Shown here: positions 8,171-20,588 of the stretch, one piece after another
Position numbering within the stretch: the first letter of the stretch is position 1
Layout: every line of letters begins with the position of its first letter
Source of the DNA: Burkholderia cepacia ATCC 25416
GTDB lineage: Bacteria; Pseudomonadota; Gammaproteobacteria; Burkholderiales; Burkholderiaceae
Reading direction: 5' to 3'
DNA length: 64,000 nucleotides
Assembly: GCF_001411495.1 (NCBI RefSeq)
Contig: NZ_CP012981.1
Coordinates: forward strand, 868,001 to 932,000
Position numbers and translations under genes: made by a program
The notes under the pieces: model-generated
The model's database searches: none
Told to the model about the DNA's origin: nothing
The model's input: the letters and a program-made list of their open reading frames with translations, nothing else

Positions 8171-9328
8171 ATGAAAATCACTTCTGCCTTGCAAACCTCC
8201 GCCGCGACATTTCACTATCTCGTTGGCATCGGATGTGACACACGAGTCGCTGCAAACCTATCTGCTCGCTACTCGGTGGAAGAATTACGTAATCTGGCCC
8301 CACTGAAGCTGAAGCAGTTTGGCATGCCCGAATCGGTAGTCTCGTCATTGAAGAAGCGACGCCTACCTGTACCGGAGAAAACGCTGCGGCAGGTGCTCGC
8401 GAGCAATCTTGAGCTATGCTGCGTTTGCAGAAAACGGGGGCTTGGAGTTGTGGTTCATCATATCGAAAAATATAGCATTTCGAAAAATCACGATGCCTCA
8501 AATCTTGCCGTACTGTGTATAGCACACCACTCAAAAGCTCATGCCAATTTCGAACTTGAGCAAAATTTGACGTCCGAGCGCATAATAAATTACAAAAGGA
8601 AATGGGAGGAGGCTTGTGTATCCATTGAGCGATGGATTCTCGAGTCCGCGGAAAGGCGAATTTACGAGGTCCGCTGGGATTGGGTGAACTTTCGCCGCGT
8701 TCTTCAGAGTACGCTTGAGCTTCCCGATTTTCCAACTAGCTTGGCACGCGAGAAATTGACCGAATTTGGAATTTTGAACGCGCAAGGACATTTCATCGAC
8801 GAGAGCTGGCAAGCACCTCGTCAAAATGGAGGATACTTTGTAAGCGGCAGCAAGCAAATTTATCTCGCCGCCTACATCACTCAGGTAATTGAACTGTTGG
8901 CAAGAAATAGAGCCGTTCTCGACATTACACCTTATCTGGACGAACCGGAGCTTCTGACAGAATTGGTTATGAACGGAGATTTTATATCCGTAAAGGCAGA
9001 CTTCTACTATAGCCCAGTCGACCAGTTCGAGGGAAATGGTGATTCAGCGATGATTGCGAGGGCACTGACGCGAGATGTATTAGTAGAGTTTCCATATGAC
9101 CCATGGTTTTGCCTGAGCAGCACGAGTCGATTTGTCCACTACGAGCGCGGCACATCTACAAGGCAGGTCTTGTTCGGAATGGTCAGGTCAATAACAAGAG
9201 AACCATTCAGAACACGCGTTCTCATCTCCCCGATTGGTACGAGTCCGACATTCGACCCGCGAGACCGGCTGCTGGGAGGATACTTTCCCGTGACTACCAC
9301 CGACCGCAGGTTTCATCTGAAGTCATGA
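8171..9328 (+). CDS. HNH endonuclease with a large unknown C-terminal domain
   Basis: Start is uncertain: ATG 8171 gives 385 aa; an in-frame GTG at 8081 would add 30 residues; neither has a clear ribosome-binding site. A zinc-supported HNH domain is visible: C83-x2-C86, H96-H97 (VVHHIEKYS), N106-H107, N111, then C116-x2-HH and SKAH. Residues 20-75 look like a small helical DNA-binding module. The C-terminal 240 residues do not match a family I know and contain many aromatic and acidic residues. Codon use is AT-rich compared with the core genome, indicating recent transfer. A defence-type nuclease is plausible. Confidence 0.75.
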   Translation: MKITSALQTSAATFHYLVGIGCDTRVAANLSARYSVEELRNLAPLKLKQFGMPESVVSSLKKRRLPVPEKTLRQVLASNLELCCVCRKRGLGVVVHHIEKYSISKNHDASNLAVLCIAHHSKAHANFELEQNLTSERIINYKRKWEEACVSIERWILESAERRIYEVRWDWVNFRRVLQSTLELPDFPTSLAREKLTEFGILNAQGHFIDESWQAPRQNGGYFVSGSKQIYLAAYITQVIELLARNRAVLDITPYLDEPELLTELVMNGDFISVKADFYYSPVDQFEGNGDSAMIARALTRDVLVEFPYDPWFCLSSTSRFVHYERGTSTRQVLFGMVRSITREPFRTRVLISPIGTSPTFDPRDRLLGGYFPVTTTDRRFHLKS

Positions 9329-9425
9329 CGCGAAAGCTATCGTCACAAACTTGGCGGCATGTCCCGGCACCAAAGCATTAGCATCGCCATTGTGGAGCGA
9401 ACATGCCAAAGCAATGGCGTGCATC

Positions 9426-10376
9426 TCACAGTGCTTCGCCCGCGATGTGACTGACACCGATAACAGGGTTGGGCTGGAGGGCTGTGCTGAGTTGCTGCTG
9501 GTCGAGAGAAATGGTTGCAATGATGGACTCGAATTCCACCATCAAGTCCGGATGGTGCCGGGCAACGTATTGCCGGGCAGACTCATTTTCGAGGAGCTTG
9601 GCCAGATATCCCTTTGCGAGCACCAAATTCAACACGTCCTGGCCGTATGTCTGTTCCACGAGCTTGTACTGTGTCTGCAGATTGCTCATCTCCCGCTCCA
9701 TTCTGGCCATCTGCTCCGGGCTAACGCCGTTGAGTTTACGTGGCTTCTTTTCACCCACAAGACGCGCTGCAGGCGTTGCCACCAACAATGCCTCTGCGTA
9801 GGCGACTGACACGTTGTTCGCAGCCACCATCAGTTCAACACATTCGACCTGCCGCGTCGGTTTCATTTTGCGAAGCGCACGGACAAGCTCTGGTGAGAAT
9901 TGCCGGTCTCCCAGGAGCTCAGCCGCTTCCGGACAAATGCCGTCGAGCAATGACATCTTCTTCACTATCTGCGACACATTGACGGAAAGAGCTTTCGCCA
10001 ATCGTTCGGGTGATACGCCTCGGTCAATCACACGCCGAATCATGTGGTGCTCCTGCACGGTGGAGAGGCGATTAACACGATTGTTATAGGTGTAGCTCTC
10101 GTCGTCGGTCGCGACAAGACAAGCAACCTGCTCGTGGCCCAACTCCTGGATAGCAAGCAGACGTAGATGCCCGTCCAGCAGGACGTGCTGCCCGGATGAC
10201 TGGTTCACCGGCGTTACCGAGAGCGGTTCGATAAGACCCACCTCTTCAATGGAGGCCTTTATCTGCTTGAATTTTCGCGATTCAACCACGGGTGTCGGTA
10301 CTCTGCGCGAAGGCAAGATGCCGGTGACCGGCAGCGACAATGGCTCGGGGATGAACCCAAGAATTACGCCTGTCAT
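9426..10376 (-). CDS. ParB-like protein with RepB C-terminal domain (second of pair)
   Basis: A 316-aa protein. Residues about 15-95 form a ParB-type N-terminal domain: IKASIEEVGLIEPLSVTP, then LDGHLRLLAIQELGH in place of the canonical GERRxRA box, and a degenerate third box (YNNRVNRLSTVQEHHMI). A helix-turn-helix follows (SPERLAKALSVNVSQIVKKM). The C-terminal half fits the plasmid-partition RepB C-terminal family. Its ATG overlaps the stop of the preceding parB-like gene by 4 bp. The weakened nucleotide box suggests it may not work as a classical CTP switch. In this chromosomal recombinase cassette, a role in recombination control rather than partition is inferred. Confidence 0.75.
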   Translation of the reverse strand: MTGVILGFIPEPLSLPVTGILPSRRVPTPVVESRKFKQIKASIEEVGLIEPLSVTPVNQSSGQHVLLDGHLRLLAIQELGHEQVACLVATDDESYTYNNRVNRLSTVQEHHMIRRVIDRGVSPERLAKALSVNVSQIVKKMSLLDGICPEAAELLGDRQFSPELVRALRKMKPTRQVECVELMVAANNVSVAYAEALLVATPAARLVGEKKPRKLNGVSPEQMARMEREMSNLQTQYKLVEQTYGQDVLNLVLAKGYLAKLLENESARQYVARHHPDLMVEFESIIATISLDQQQLSTALQPNPVIGVSHIAGEAL

Positions 10377-11275
10377 GTGGCACTCCGGCTTGGCCAGACG
10401 CGTTCGGCAAGATACTTCGGCAGACTTGCCAGTCCCTCCGCGCGCAACAGGTTAACGAAGTTCTCGTCGGCAAACAGTTGCCGCAATGCGCCGACCACAA
10501 ATAGCAACCGCTGCTGCGCGAACTCCGCTTTTCTCACCATCGACTTCTGACGCTCGACCTCGCGTTCATACGTCCGCACGAGGCTCGACGTCGTGACGGC
10601 GGCGGACTTGCTCGACATATTGTGCGCGGTGCTCTTCCCGAGTGCCTTTCTGCGCTCGATGACGCGGCGAGCACTCATCAGTTGCTTGCCCCGCAATTTT
10701 CCCGACTCATAGGCCTCTTGGAGCGCTGCCTGTATTTCAGCGTCATCGTCGCCGGCACCAACAATCATGAGAGCCGCATTGAGGGGAACGAGGCCTTTCT
10801 CCACTGCAACGACAAGTCGCTCTTCTCCTTGGCGCAGTAGCGTGAGAATGCCGTGAACGTAGGTCGATGTAAGACCCGTTTTTTCGGCAATGACTTTCGG
10901 CGCATAACCCTGCTCCTGCAGTAGCCGAATGCCGGCAAGCCGCTCGATGGGCCGACATTGTCTGCGCGCGATGTTTTCCGTCAGACTCATTACGTACGCA
11001 TCCTCATCGCTCACATGCACCACGAGTGCGGGAATAGTCGCTTCCCCAAGCGTGCGAAATGCCTTCAATCGCCCCTCGCCACATACAAGCAGGTATTTTT
11101 CTATACCCGCAGCCGTCACTCGCGGAGTGACCAGGATAGGTTTCTTCAGGCCGATGGTCTTGATATTGTCGACGATTTCGTTGAAGACTCGACCGTTGCG
11201 CTCTCTCGGATTAATGACTTCAATCTGAGAGACCGGAATCATCCGAATTTCTCCAGGCTGCTGTCGCGGGTTCAC
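10373..11275 (-). CDS. ParB-like protein with RepB C-terminal domain (first of pair)
   Basis: A 300-aa protein. ParB boxes are clear: VINPRERNGRVFNEIV (box I region), LVCGEGRLKAFRTLGE (box II), and SLTENIARRQCRPIERL (box III), followed by a helix-turn-helix (APKVIAEKTGLTSTYVHGIL) and a C-terminal RepB-like region. The GTG start at 11275 overlaps the recombinase stop and has an AGGAGA box; an ATG at 11242 with GGAG upstream is an alternative. It lies between the recombinase and a second ParB-like gene, all with 4-bp overlaps, so the three products are made together. No ParA partner is present in the window. Confidence 0.8.
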   Translation of the reverse strand: MNPRQQPGEIRMIPVSQIEVINPRERNGRVFNEIVDNIKTIGLKKPILVTPRVTAAGIEKYLLVCGEGRLKAFRTLGEATIPALVVHVSDEDAYVMSLTENIARRQCRPIERLAGIRLLQEQGYAPKVIAEKTGLTSTYVHGILTLLRQGEERLVVAVEKGLVPLNAALMIVGAGDDDAEIQAALQEAYESGKLRGKQLMSARRVIERRKALGKSTAHNMSSKSAAVTTSSLVRTYEREVERQKSMVRKAEFAQQRLLFVVGALRQLFADENFVNLLRAEGLASLPKYLAERVWPSRSAT

Positions 11276-12837
11276 GCTACTCTCCTGAGACGAGCACGCT
11301 CGGCCATTCCATACAAGTAATCCAGCGTGTCAAAGCGATAGCTCTCGAACTCGATTGAATTTTGGTCGGCGAGATGAATACGCGGTTGCCCAAAATCGAG
11401 ACGCGGCAAAAGGTAGTAGTCGAGCGTCGATGCGTTCGCATGGTCGAGCCGAACCGCAACAGTGATGTCCGGCAGAAGACTCGTATCGAAGCGCACCTTC
11501 CAATGATTTCGGCCATTGCCATGCGCCTGGCACCGTGCGAGCACAATACAGGCCGTGAACTCGTCGTTTACTGTCAGTAGGTCGGTTGCGGCGTCGCGTA
11601 TCATCGTGCCGCCCAAATCGGCTATTTTCTTCTCCGTCTGCGCGACAATTTCTGGATGTAATTGTCGCAAGAAGCGATTGGTCTCAATGTAACGATAGTC
11701 TCGACCAGGAGTGAAGCCGACAGTCTGATAGGCTCGGATTAAACTGCCAAATCGATAAACATAGACGGACGTAGAGGGCATGCCATCTGTTTCGTCAATC
11801 ACCACGCCAGACAGAAATCCGCGAGCGCGGTACAGATTACGCAATCGCTCAATTAACTCTTCGTTCGAGTAGTGCCGCGCTCTCGCTCTCATAATGCCCT
11901 GAGCGGTGTAGAACGTCTCACTCGGGACAATTGCCTGAAATGCTCCCTCTTTTCGAATCCACATATCGGGGGTGTTCATCACCCGCATCTTTTTCAGCTT
12001 GAATGACACCCGATTGTATACGTTATTGCCAATGTATTTTTCGTTGGTCAATACCTCCCGTACCGTCGCCCGCGTCCACTCACGGCCAAGGTCAGTGCGC
12101 ACATTCATGCCGTTAAGGCGAGCTGCAATATCGTATTCGTCGAGCGATTCGTCGATAAACCAGTTATAGATTAAATTGACGATTCGCACCTCGCTTTCCG
12201 GCCCCGGCATCAGGACAACCCTGTCCGTCTGTAGGCTTTTATGTTCGCCTCGATGCAGCTCCGCTTTCATGAGACCGTGCTCATCGACCAATACTCGGCG
12301 CAACCCATAGCCTGCTGGGCCTCCTTGTCGGAAACCCATTTCAATCAAACGACATTGGCCGGCAAACACCTTCGCAGACAGTTCTCGGCTGTACTCGCCG
12401 GCCATTGCGCGCTTCACCCCCTTCACAATGGTCGAGACTGGCGACCCGTCGTTCTCGAACTGCTCGGCGCAGTACGCAACCTGAATTCCTGCACGGCGGC
12501 AAATGTATTCGTAGTACGCGCTCTCGTCGGCATCCTGGAATCTGCCCCAACGACTCACGTCATAGACGAGGATGATGCAGAAATCAGCCTTTCCATTCGT
12601 CACATCGGAAATGAGATTCTGAAGTGCTTGGCGACCGTCGATTCGAAGACCGCTTTTCCCTTCATCGGCATATGTGCGCACGATGTCGAATCCGCGACGG
12701 GTTGCGTAGTCTCGAATCCGGTCGCGCTGATTCTCAGTCGAATACTGCTGGTGTTCCGTGGACATGCGGACGTACTCAGCTGCCCGTCCTGCCAGGGAGC
12801 TGGCTACGCTTGGTGCACCTGCGCTGTTGAATGACAT
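11272..12837 (-). CDS. Large serine recombinase/integrase
   Basis: A 521-aa protein. The resolvase-type catalytic domain is N-terminal: AAEYVRMSTEHQQYSTENQ with nucleophile Ser26, and the conserved arginine motif YDVSRWGR. A recombinase domain follows (MGFRQGGPAGYGLRR, and LTNEKYIGNNVYN around the middle), then a long C-terminal part ending near a DTLDYLYG motif. No zinc-ribbon cysteine cluster is obvious. ATG 12837 is chosen because a GGAGCGGAGA sequence sits immediately upstream; an in-frame GTG lies 12 bases earlier. It overlaps the parB-like gene by 4 bp and is probably the integrase of this cassette. Confidence 0.88.
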   Translation of the reverse strand: MSFNSAGAPSVASSLAGRAAEYVRMSTEHQQYSTENQRDRIRDYATRRGFDIVRTYADEGKSGLRIDGRQALQNLISDVTNGKADFCIILVYDVSRWGRFQDADESAYYEYICRRAGIQVAYCAEQFENDGSPVSTIVKGVKRAMAGEYSRELSAKVFAGQCRLIEMGFRQGGPAGYGLRRVLVDEHGLMKAELHRGEHKSLQTDRVVLMPGPESEVRIVNLIYNWFIDESLDEYDIAARLNGMNVRTDLGREWTRATVREVLTNEKYIGNNVYNRVSFKLKKMRVMNTPDMWIRKEGAFQAIVPSETFYTAQGIMRARARHYSNEELIERLRNLYRARGFLSGVVIDETDGMPSTSVYVYRFGSLIRAYQTVGFTPGRDYRYIETNRFLRQLHPEIVAQTEKKIADLGGTMIRDAATDLLTVNDEFTACIVLARCQAHGNGRNHWKVRFDTSLLPDITVAVRLDHANASTLDYYLLPRLDFGQPRIHLADQNSIEFESYRFDTLDYLYGMAERARLRRVA

Positions 12838-13005
12838 TCTCCGCTCCACAACTCAGACACAGACACGCAGCAGGCACCATGCGCAGGGAGAAGCCCGAAT
12901 GCGAACGCCGCGTCCTGAAATCGGGGCGGGGCGCTCTAAAGCGAACGGTGACAAGGCAAAGGTAGCAGGCCGGACGCCTACGCGTGACACGTCATCTCTT
13001 TGCAA

Positions 13006-13449
13006 TCAGACCGGCGGCGCCGTCGGCGCAGACAGCACGGTTATATGGACGGTCCACGCGTCCATCTTTGCAACGTTGGCGTCATCCGCATGGCACAGGA
13101 CGTAGAAGCCCGAGCCTAGGGACTGCGGACGCCCTGACACGTCCATCTTTGCAATCGCCCTGAAATTCCGCCGTTCGTTGCGCGTCTGCTGCATGCTGCT
13201 ATTACGCTCGCGATACGCCGGATGCGAGGCTCGATATTCGCGCCAGTACCCCGAGTGGCCCGCGAGCCATCTCGCCTGCGCCCGGGCCTGGTTGTCGCGG
13301 TAATCGCTATCGATACAGAGCCGGTGGCTCTGCCAGTCGCGTCGACGAGCTCGCTGGCAAGATTCCGATGAGCAATAGCGCTGACGGGGAACATGCGGCA
13401 GCGGCACGAACGCGTTGCCACAGGCGAGACAGAGGCGGCGGGATTTCAT
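13006..13449 (-). CDS. Cys-rich zinc-finger-like small protein upstream of recombinase
   Basis: A 147-aa protein with GGAGGG five bases before the ATG at 13449. Residues 5-31 hold four cysteines, C7-x2-C10 and C26-x4-C31, in the context CLACGNAFVPLPHVPRQRYC, a zinc-ribbon-like arrangement. A basic helix rich in RRRDWQ, YRDNQARAQARWLA and YWREYRASHPAYRERN follows. The C-terminus carries two copies of an AKMD motif (IAKMD, VAKMD). I associate this type of protein with mobile regions of beta- and gammaproteobacteria but know no function. It is transcribed towards the recombinase 170 bp downstream and may belong to the same element. Confidence 0.65.
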   Translation of the reverse strand: MKSRRLCLACGNAFVPLPHVPRQRYCSSESCQRARRRDWQSHRLCIDSDYRDNQARAQARWLAGHSGYWREYRASHPAYRERNSSMQQTRNERRNFRAIAKMDVSGRPQSLGSGFYVLCHADDANVAKMDAWTVHITVLSAPTAPPV

Positions 13450-13744
13450 GAGTGCCCTCCAGGCGAGGTTGCGACGAGCGGACGCCGGCACCTCGACCAG
13501 CCGCCGACGGCACTGGCGCGGGACGAGATAGAGAGGGGCTTATTCAGTAGCTGCTTCGTTAATCGGCCAGCGCGATTTGCTTGGCGTGTTTGTAGGCCGG
13601 TCTCCGAAACTTGGACATTTCTTGACTGCCGACGTGCAAGGAGAGGCTTCGTCCGCCAGCACAAATCGCTTAAATTGCCTTGCCGGACGCGCAGTTTTTT
13701 GCGGTAGCTTGTACAAAGCCGAGAGAGCGATGCTGGTGCCGTAT

Positions 13745-13940
13745 AAGTAGTCCAGCGTGTCAAAGCGATAGCTCTCGAACTCGATCGGATTCCAGTCCGC
13801 CAGGCTGATACGAGGCTGCCAAAAGTCGATGTGCGGCAGCAGGTAGTAGTCGAGCGCAGTCGCGTTGCTCTGGTCCAGCCTGACTGCCACGGTGATATCC
13901 GGCAGCAGGCTCGTGTCGAACCGTACCTTCCAGCGGTTAG
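13745..13940 (-). pseudogene. Remnant of a second large serine recombinase (C-terminus only)
   Basis: The minus strand encodes about 65 residues closely matching the last 65 of the intact recombinase at 11272-12837: WKVRFDTSLLPDITVAVRLD, then LDYYLLPHIDF, then FESYRFDTLDYLYG. Even the DNA of the final FESYRFDTLDYLYG stretch is nearly identical between copies. After YLYG the sequences diverge, and the frame runs on to 13540 with unrelated residues. There is no catalytic domain. This is the tail of an earlier or tandem element. Confidence 0.75.
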
Positions 13941-14360
13941 CCGAGCGAAGGCCTCGAGTTCGATCACCAACAAGCTCGGCGCCGGTGCGGAGATGGTCAA
14001 GCGTCTATCTTCGGTTGAATTTTGATTCCCGAAGGGTCATCATCACGCCCGACTACAACGCGCTGAACTGGCGGGAGCAGCCCTATGGGGCAGCTGCCCA
14101 AGAAGAGGAAGAGGAGCTGGAACACGCAGCGCTGGCCCCTTTGCGCCGCTCTGTTGTCTGGTGATGGCTCGGCGTGAAGCACTTCGGCACGCGCCGTGAT
14201 GCAAATGGTCCGCAGCGGCGCTGCAAGTAACTTCAACAACCGTCACAACAGACGAAAAGTTGCGCTCCGCTCTCTCGCATTCGACGGCATTGCAAGCATC
14301 AGTGCATACAGCACGACAAGCATCCATGCCGAGTGCTCCGCACGCATTTCCGCCGCTAAA
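13941..14360. other. Island/rRNA junction region with a short coding-like fragment
   Basis: No complete gene. A short plus-strand frame near 14034-14163 reads VIITPDYNALNWREQPYG followed by an acidic EEEEELE run and stops at TGG-TGA; it looks like the tail of a protein, but I cannot name it. The remaining bases up to the rRNA terminator show nothing recognisable. This is where the accessory island meets the end of the rRNA operon. Confidence 0.35.
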
Positions 14361-14363
14361 ATG

Positions 14364-14398
14364 CAAAAACCCCCGCCTTTCGGGCGGGGGTTCTTGGC
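14364..14398 (-). terminator. Rho-independent terminator of the rRNA operon
   Basis: On the minus strand a perfect GC stem (CCCCCGCC / GGCGGGGG with a GAAA-type loop) is followed by a run of five T residues. It lies just beyond the 3' end of the 5S gene. Confidence 0.85.
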
Positions 14399-14406
14399 TT
14401 GAGGGA

Positions 14407-14520
14407 GCCTGACGATTACCTACTTTCACACGGGAATCCGCACTATCATCGGCGTAGAGTCGTTTCACGGTCCTGTTCGGGATGGGAAGGGGTGGGACCG
14501 ACTCGCTATGGTCATCAGGC
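14407..14520 (-). rRNA. rrf: 5S ribosomal RNA
   Basis: About 114 bases with complementary ends (GCCTGA at the plus-strand start and TCAGGC at its end) and the conserved internal CCGAAC segment (plus-strand GTTCGGG near 14478). It is the last gene of the minus-strand rRNA operon, directly before the terminator. Confidence 0.92.
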
Positions 14521-14676
14521 AAAGAGGGTTGTCCTGCTGGCGTGGCCAACAGAACCAATCTGGGAAGAAGCAGTAATTTTGAGTTGTGTGTATCACACAC
14601 GAGAATCCAACCTGTCGCTCTGGATCGTGCGGCCAGTGCTGTCGCACGGCGCCGATCTACAAGGCAGACTTGTTAT

Positions 14677-19484
<4,808 letters not shown>

Positions 19485-19653
19485 ACCTGTTACTGTTTTC
19501 GGTTCGGTTAAGAACCGGTCGCTCACTCAAAGCTGACAGGAATATGAATCACTTCATAAACCTGACTTACTTTAGTGTGAGACTCTTGATACTTTTGCTA
19601 TCTGATCCGAGGATCAGCTCGCTTCCATCAAGCGCCCACACTTATCGGCTGTT

Positions 19654-19672
19654 AATTTTTAAAGAGCAATCT
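19654..19672 (-). promoter_or_regulatory. rRNA leader boxA-like antitermination element
   Basis: The minus strand reads TTGCTCTTTAAAAATTAAC, matching the TGCTCTTTA boxA core. It is located between the promoters and the 16S gene, the expected place for the leader Nus-factor site. Confidence 0.65.
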
Positions 19673-19728
19673 GCGAGGAACTTCGTGTTTCCCGGCAGCG
19701 CTGCGTTTTCAGCAGCAGAGAAGCGAGA

Positions 19729-19756
19729 TTATTAACCGTTTTTTAAAACTCGTCAA
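19729..19756 (-). promoter_or_regulatory. rRNA operon promoter P2
   Basis: On the minus strand the -35 is TTGACG (plus 19751-19756) and the -10 is TAATAA (plus 19729-19734), with a 16-base spacer that is AT-rich. It lies about 245 bases upstream of mature 16S. Confidence 0.65.
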
Positions 19757-19889
19757 CAACTTTTTTAACTACTTCGTTGCGACGACTGCGGTTTAATTTC
19801 GTATGTACTGGAGTTGCTAAAACCAACTTCAACAGCACCGCTTCCCTTCTTCCCCCGCGCTGCGTTTCCGTTAGCGCGAAAGAGGCGTG

Positions 19890-19918
19890 ATTCTAAGCAC
19901 CTGCCCCCATCCACGCAA
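19890..19918 (-). promoter_or_regulatory. rRNA operon promoter P1
   Basis: The minus strand has -35 TTGCGT (plus 19913-19918) and -10 TAGAAT (plus 19890-19895), 17 bases apart, followed by a GC-rich discriminator (CACGCC), typical of stringently controlled rRNA promoters. The rest of 19485-20057 is leader and upstream sequence with no gene. Confidence 0.55.
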
Positions 19919-20057
19919 GCCCTTTCGTGAAATATTTTTGACATGCTATGCCGGGAGCAGCCAAGCCTGCCCAGTGGTCATATATAAGCGGCACGGCAAG
20001 AGCTGCCCCGGTCGCCCGTGTACAGCCCCGCCGCTGCGAACTCGACCTTCCCGTCGG

Positions 20058-20588
20058 TTACCGCCCCACCATCGCCCTCACCACACCGTCCCGCCGAATC
20101 AGTCCGTGATACAGCGCCGCCGCAAAGTGCGCGAGGAACGTCAAGAAGAACAGATAGGCCAGCACACGATGCGCGACCCTCAGCCAGGCGAACGTCACCG
20201 GATCAGCCGACACCAGCGCCGGCAGCTGCACGCCGCCGCCCAACGTCACCGGATACCCGCCCGCCGACAGCATCGCCCACCCGATCAGCGGCATCGCGAC
20301 CATCAGCGCATACAGCACGAGATGCGATCCGCGCGCGGCCACCTTCTGCCACCACGGCAGATCCTCGGGCAACGCCGGCGGCTTCGACAACACCCGCACC
20401 ACGATCCGCACGCACACCAGCACCAGCACGGCCACACCCAGCGGCTTGTGAATCGCCACCAGAACCTCATGCCGCCCGGAAACGGACGCCACCATCCCCA
20501 CCCCGATGAACAGCATCGCGATGATCATCGCGGCCATCACCCAGTGCAGCACCCTCGCGGGCAAACCAAACGTCGCAGAAGTCTTCAT
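20058..20588 (-). CDS. Cytochrome b561
   Basis: A 176-aa integral membrane protein with four hydrophobic segments and histidines placed as in b561/CybB haem proteins: RVLHWVMA in helix 1, VAIHKPLG before helix 2, RGSHLVLY in helix 3, and RVAHRVLAY with FLAHFAAAL in helix 4. It would carry electrons between the quinone pool and a periplasmic partner. Its ATG overlaps the stop of the catalase-like gene by one base (TGATG), so the two are coupled. This pairing suggests it supplies electrons to, or is co-regulated with, the peroxide-detoxifying partner. Confidence 0.88.
   Translation of the reverse strand: MKTSATFGLPARVLHWVMAAMIIAMLFIGVGMVASVSGRHEVLVAIHKPLGVAVLVLVCVRIVVRVLSKPPALPEDLPWWQKVAARGSHLVLYALMVAMPLIGWAMLSAGGYPVTLGGGVQLPALVSADPVTFAWLRVAHRVLAYLFFLTFLAHFAAALYHGLIRRDGVVRAMVGR

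Noticed and set aside
9426..11275. Integrated plasmid replicon with parABS
   Set aside because: Two ParB-like genes but no ParA, Rep or origin iterons; coupling is to a serine recombinase.
13540..13744. Continuation of the recombinase-tail frame
   Set aside because: After the YLYG motif there is no further similarity to the intact recombinase, so only 13745-13940 is treated as a remnant.
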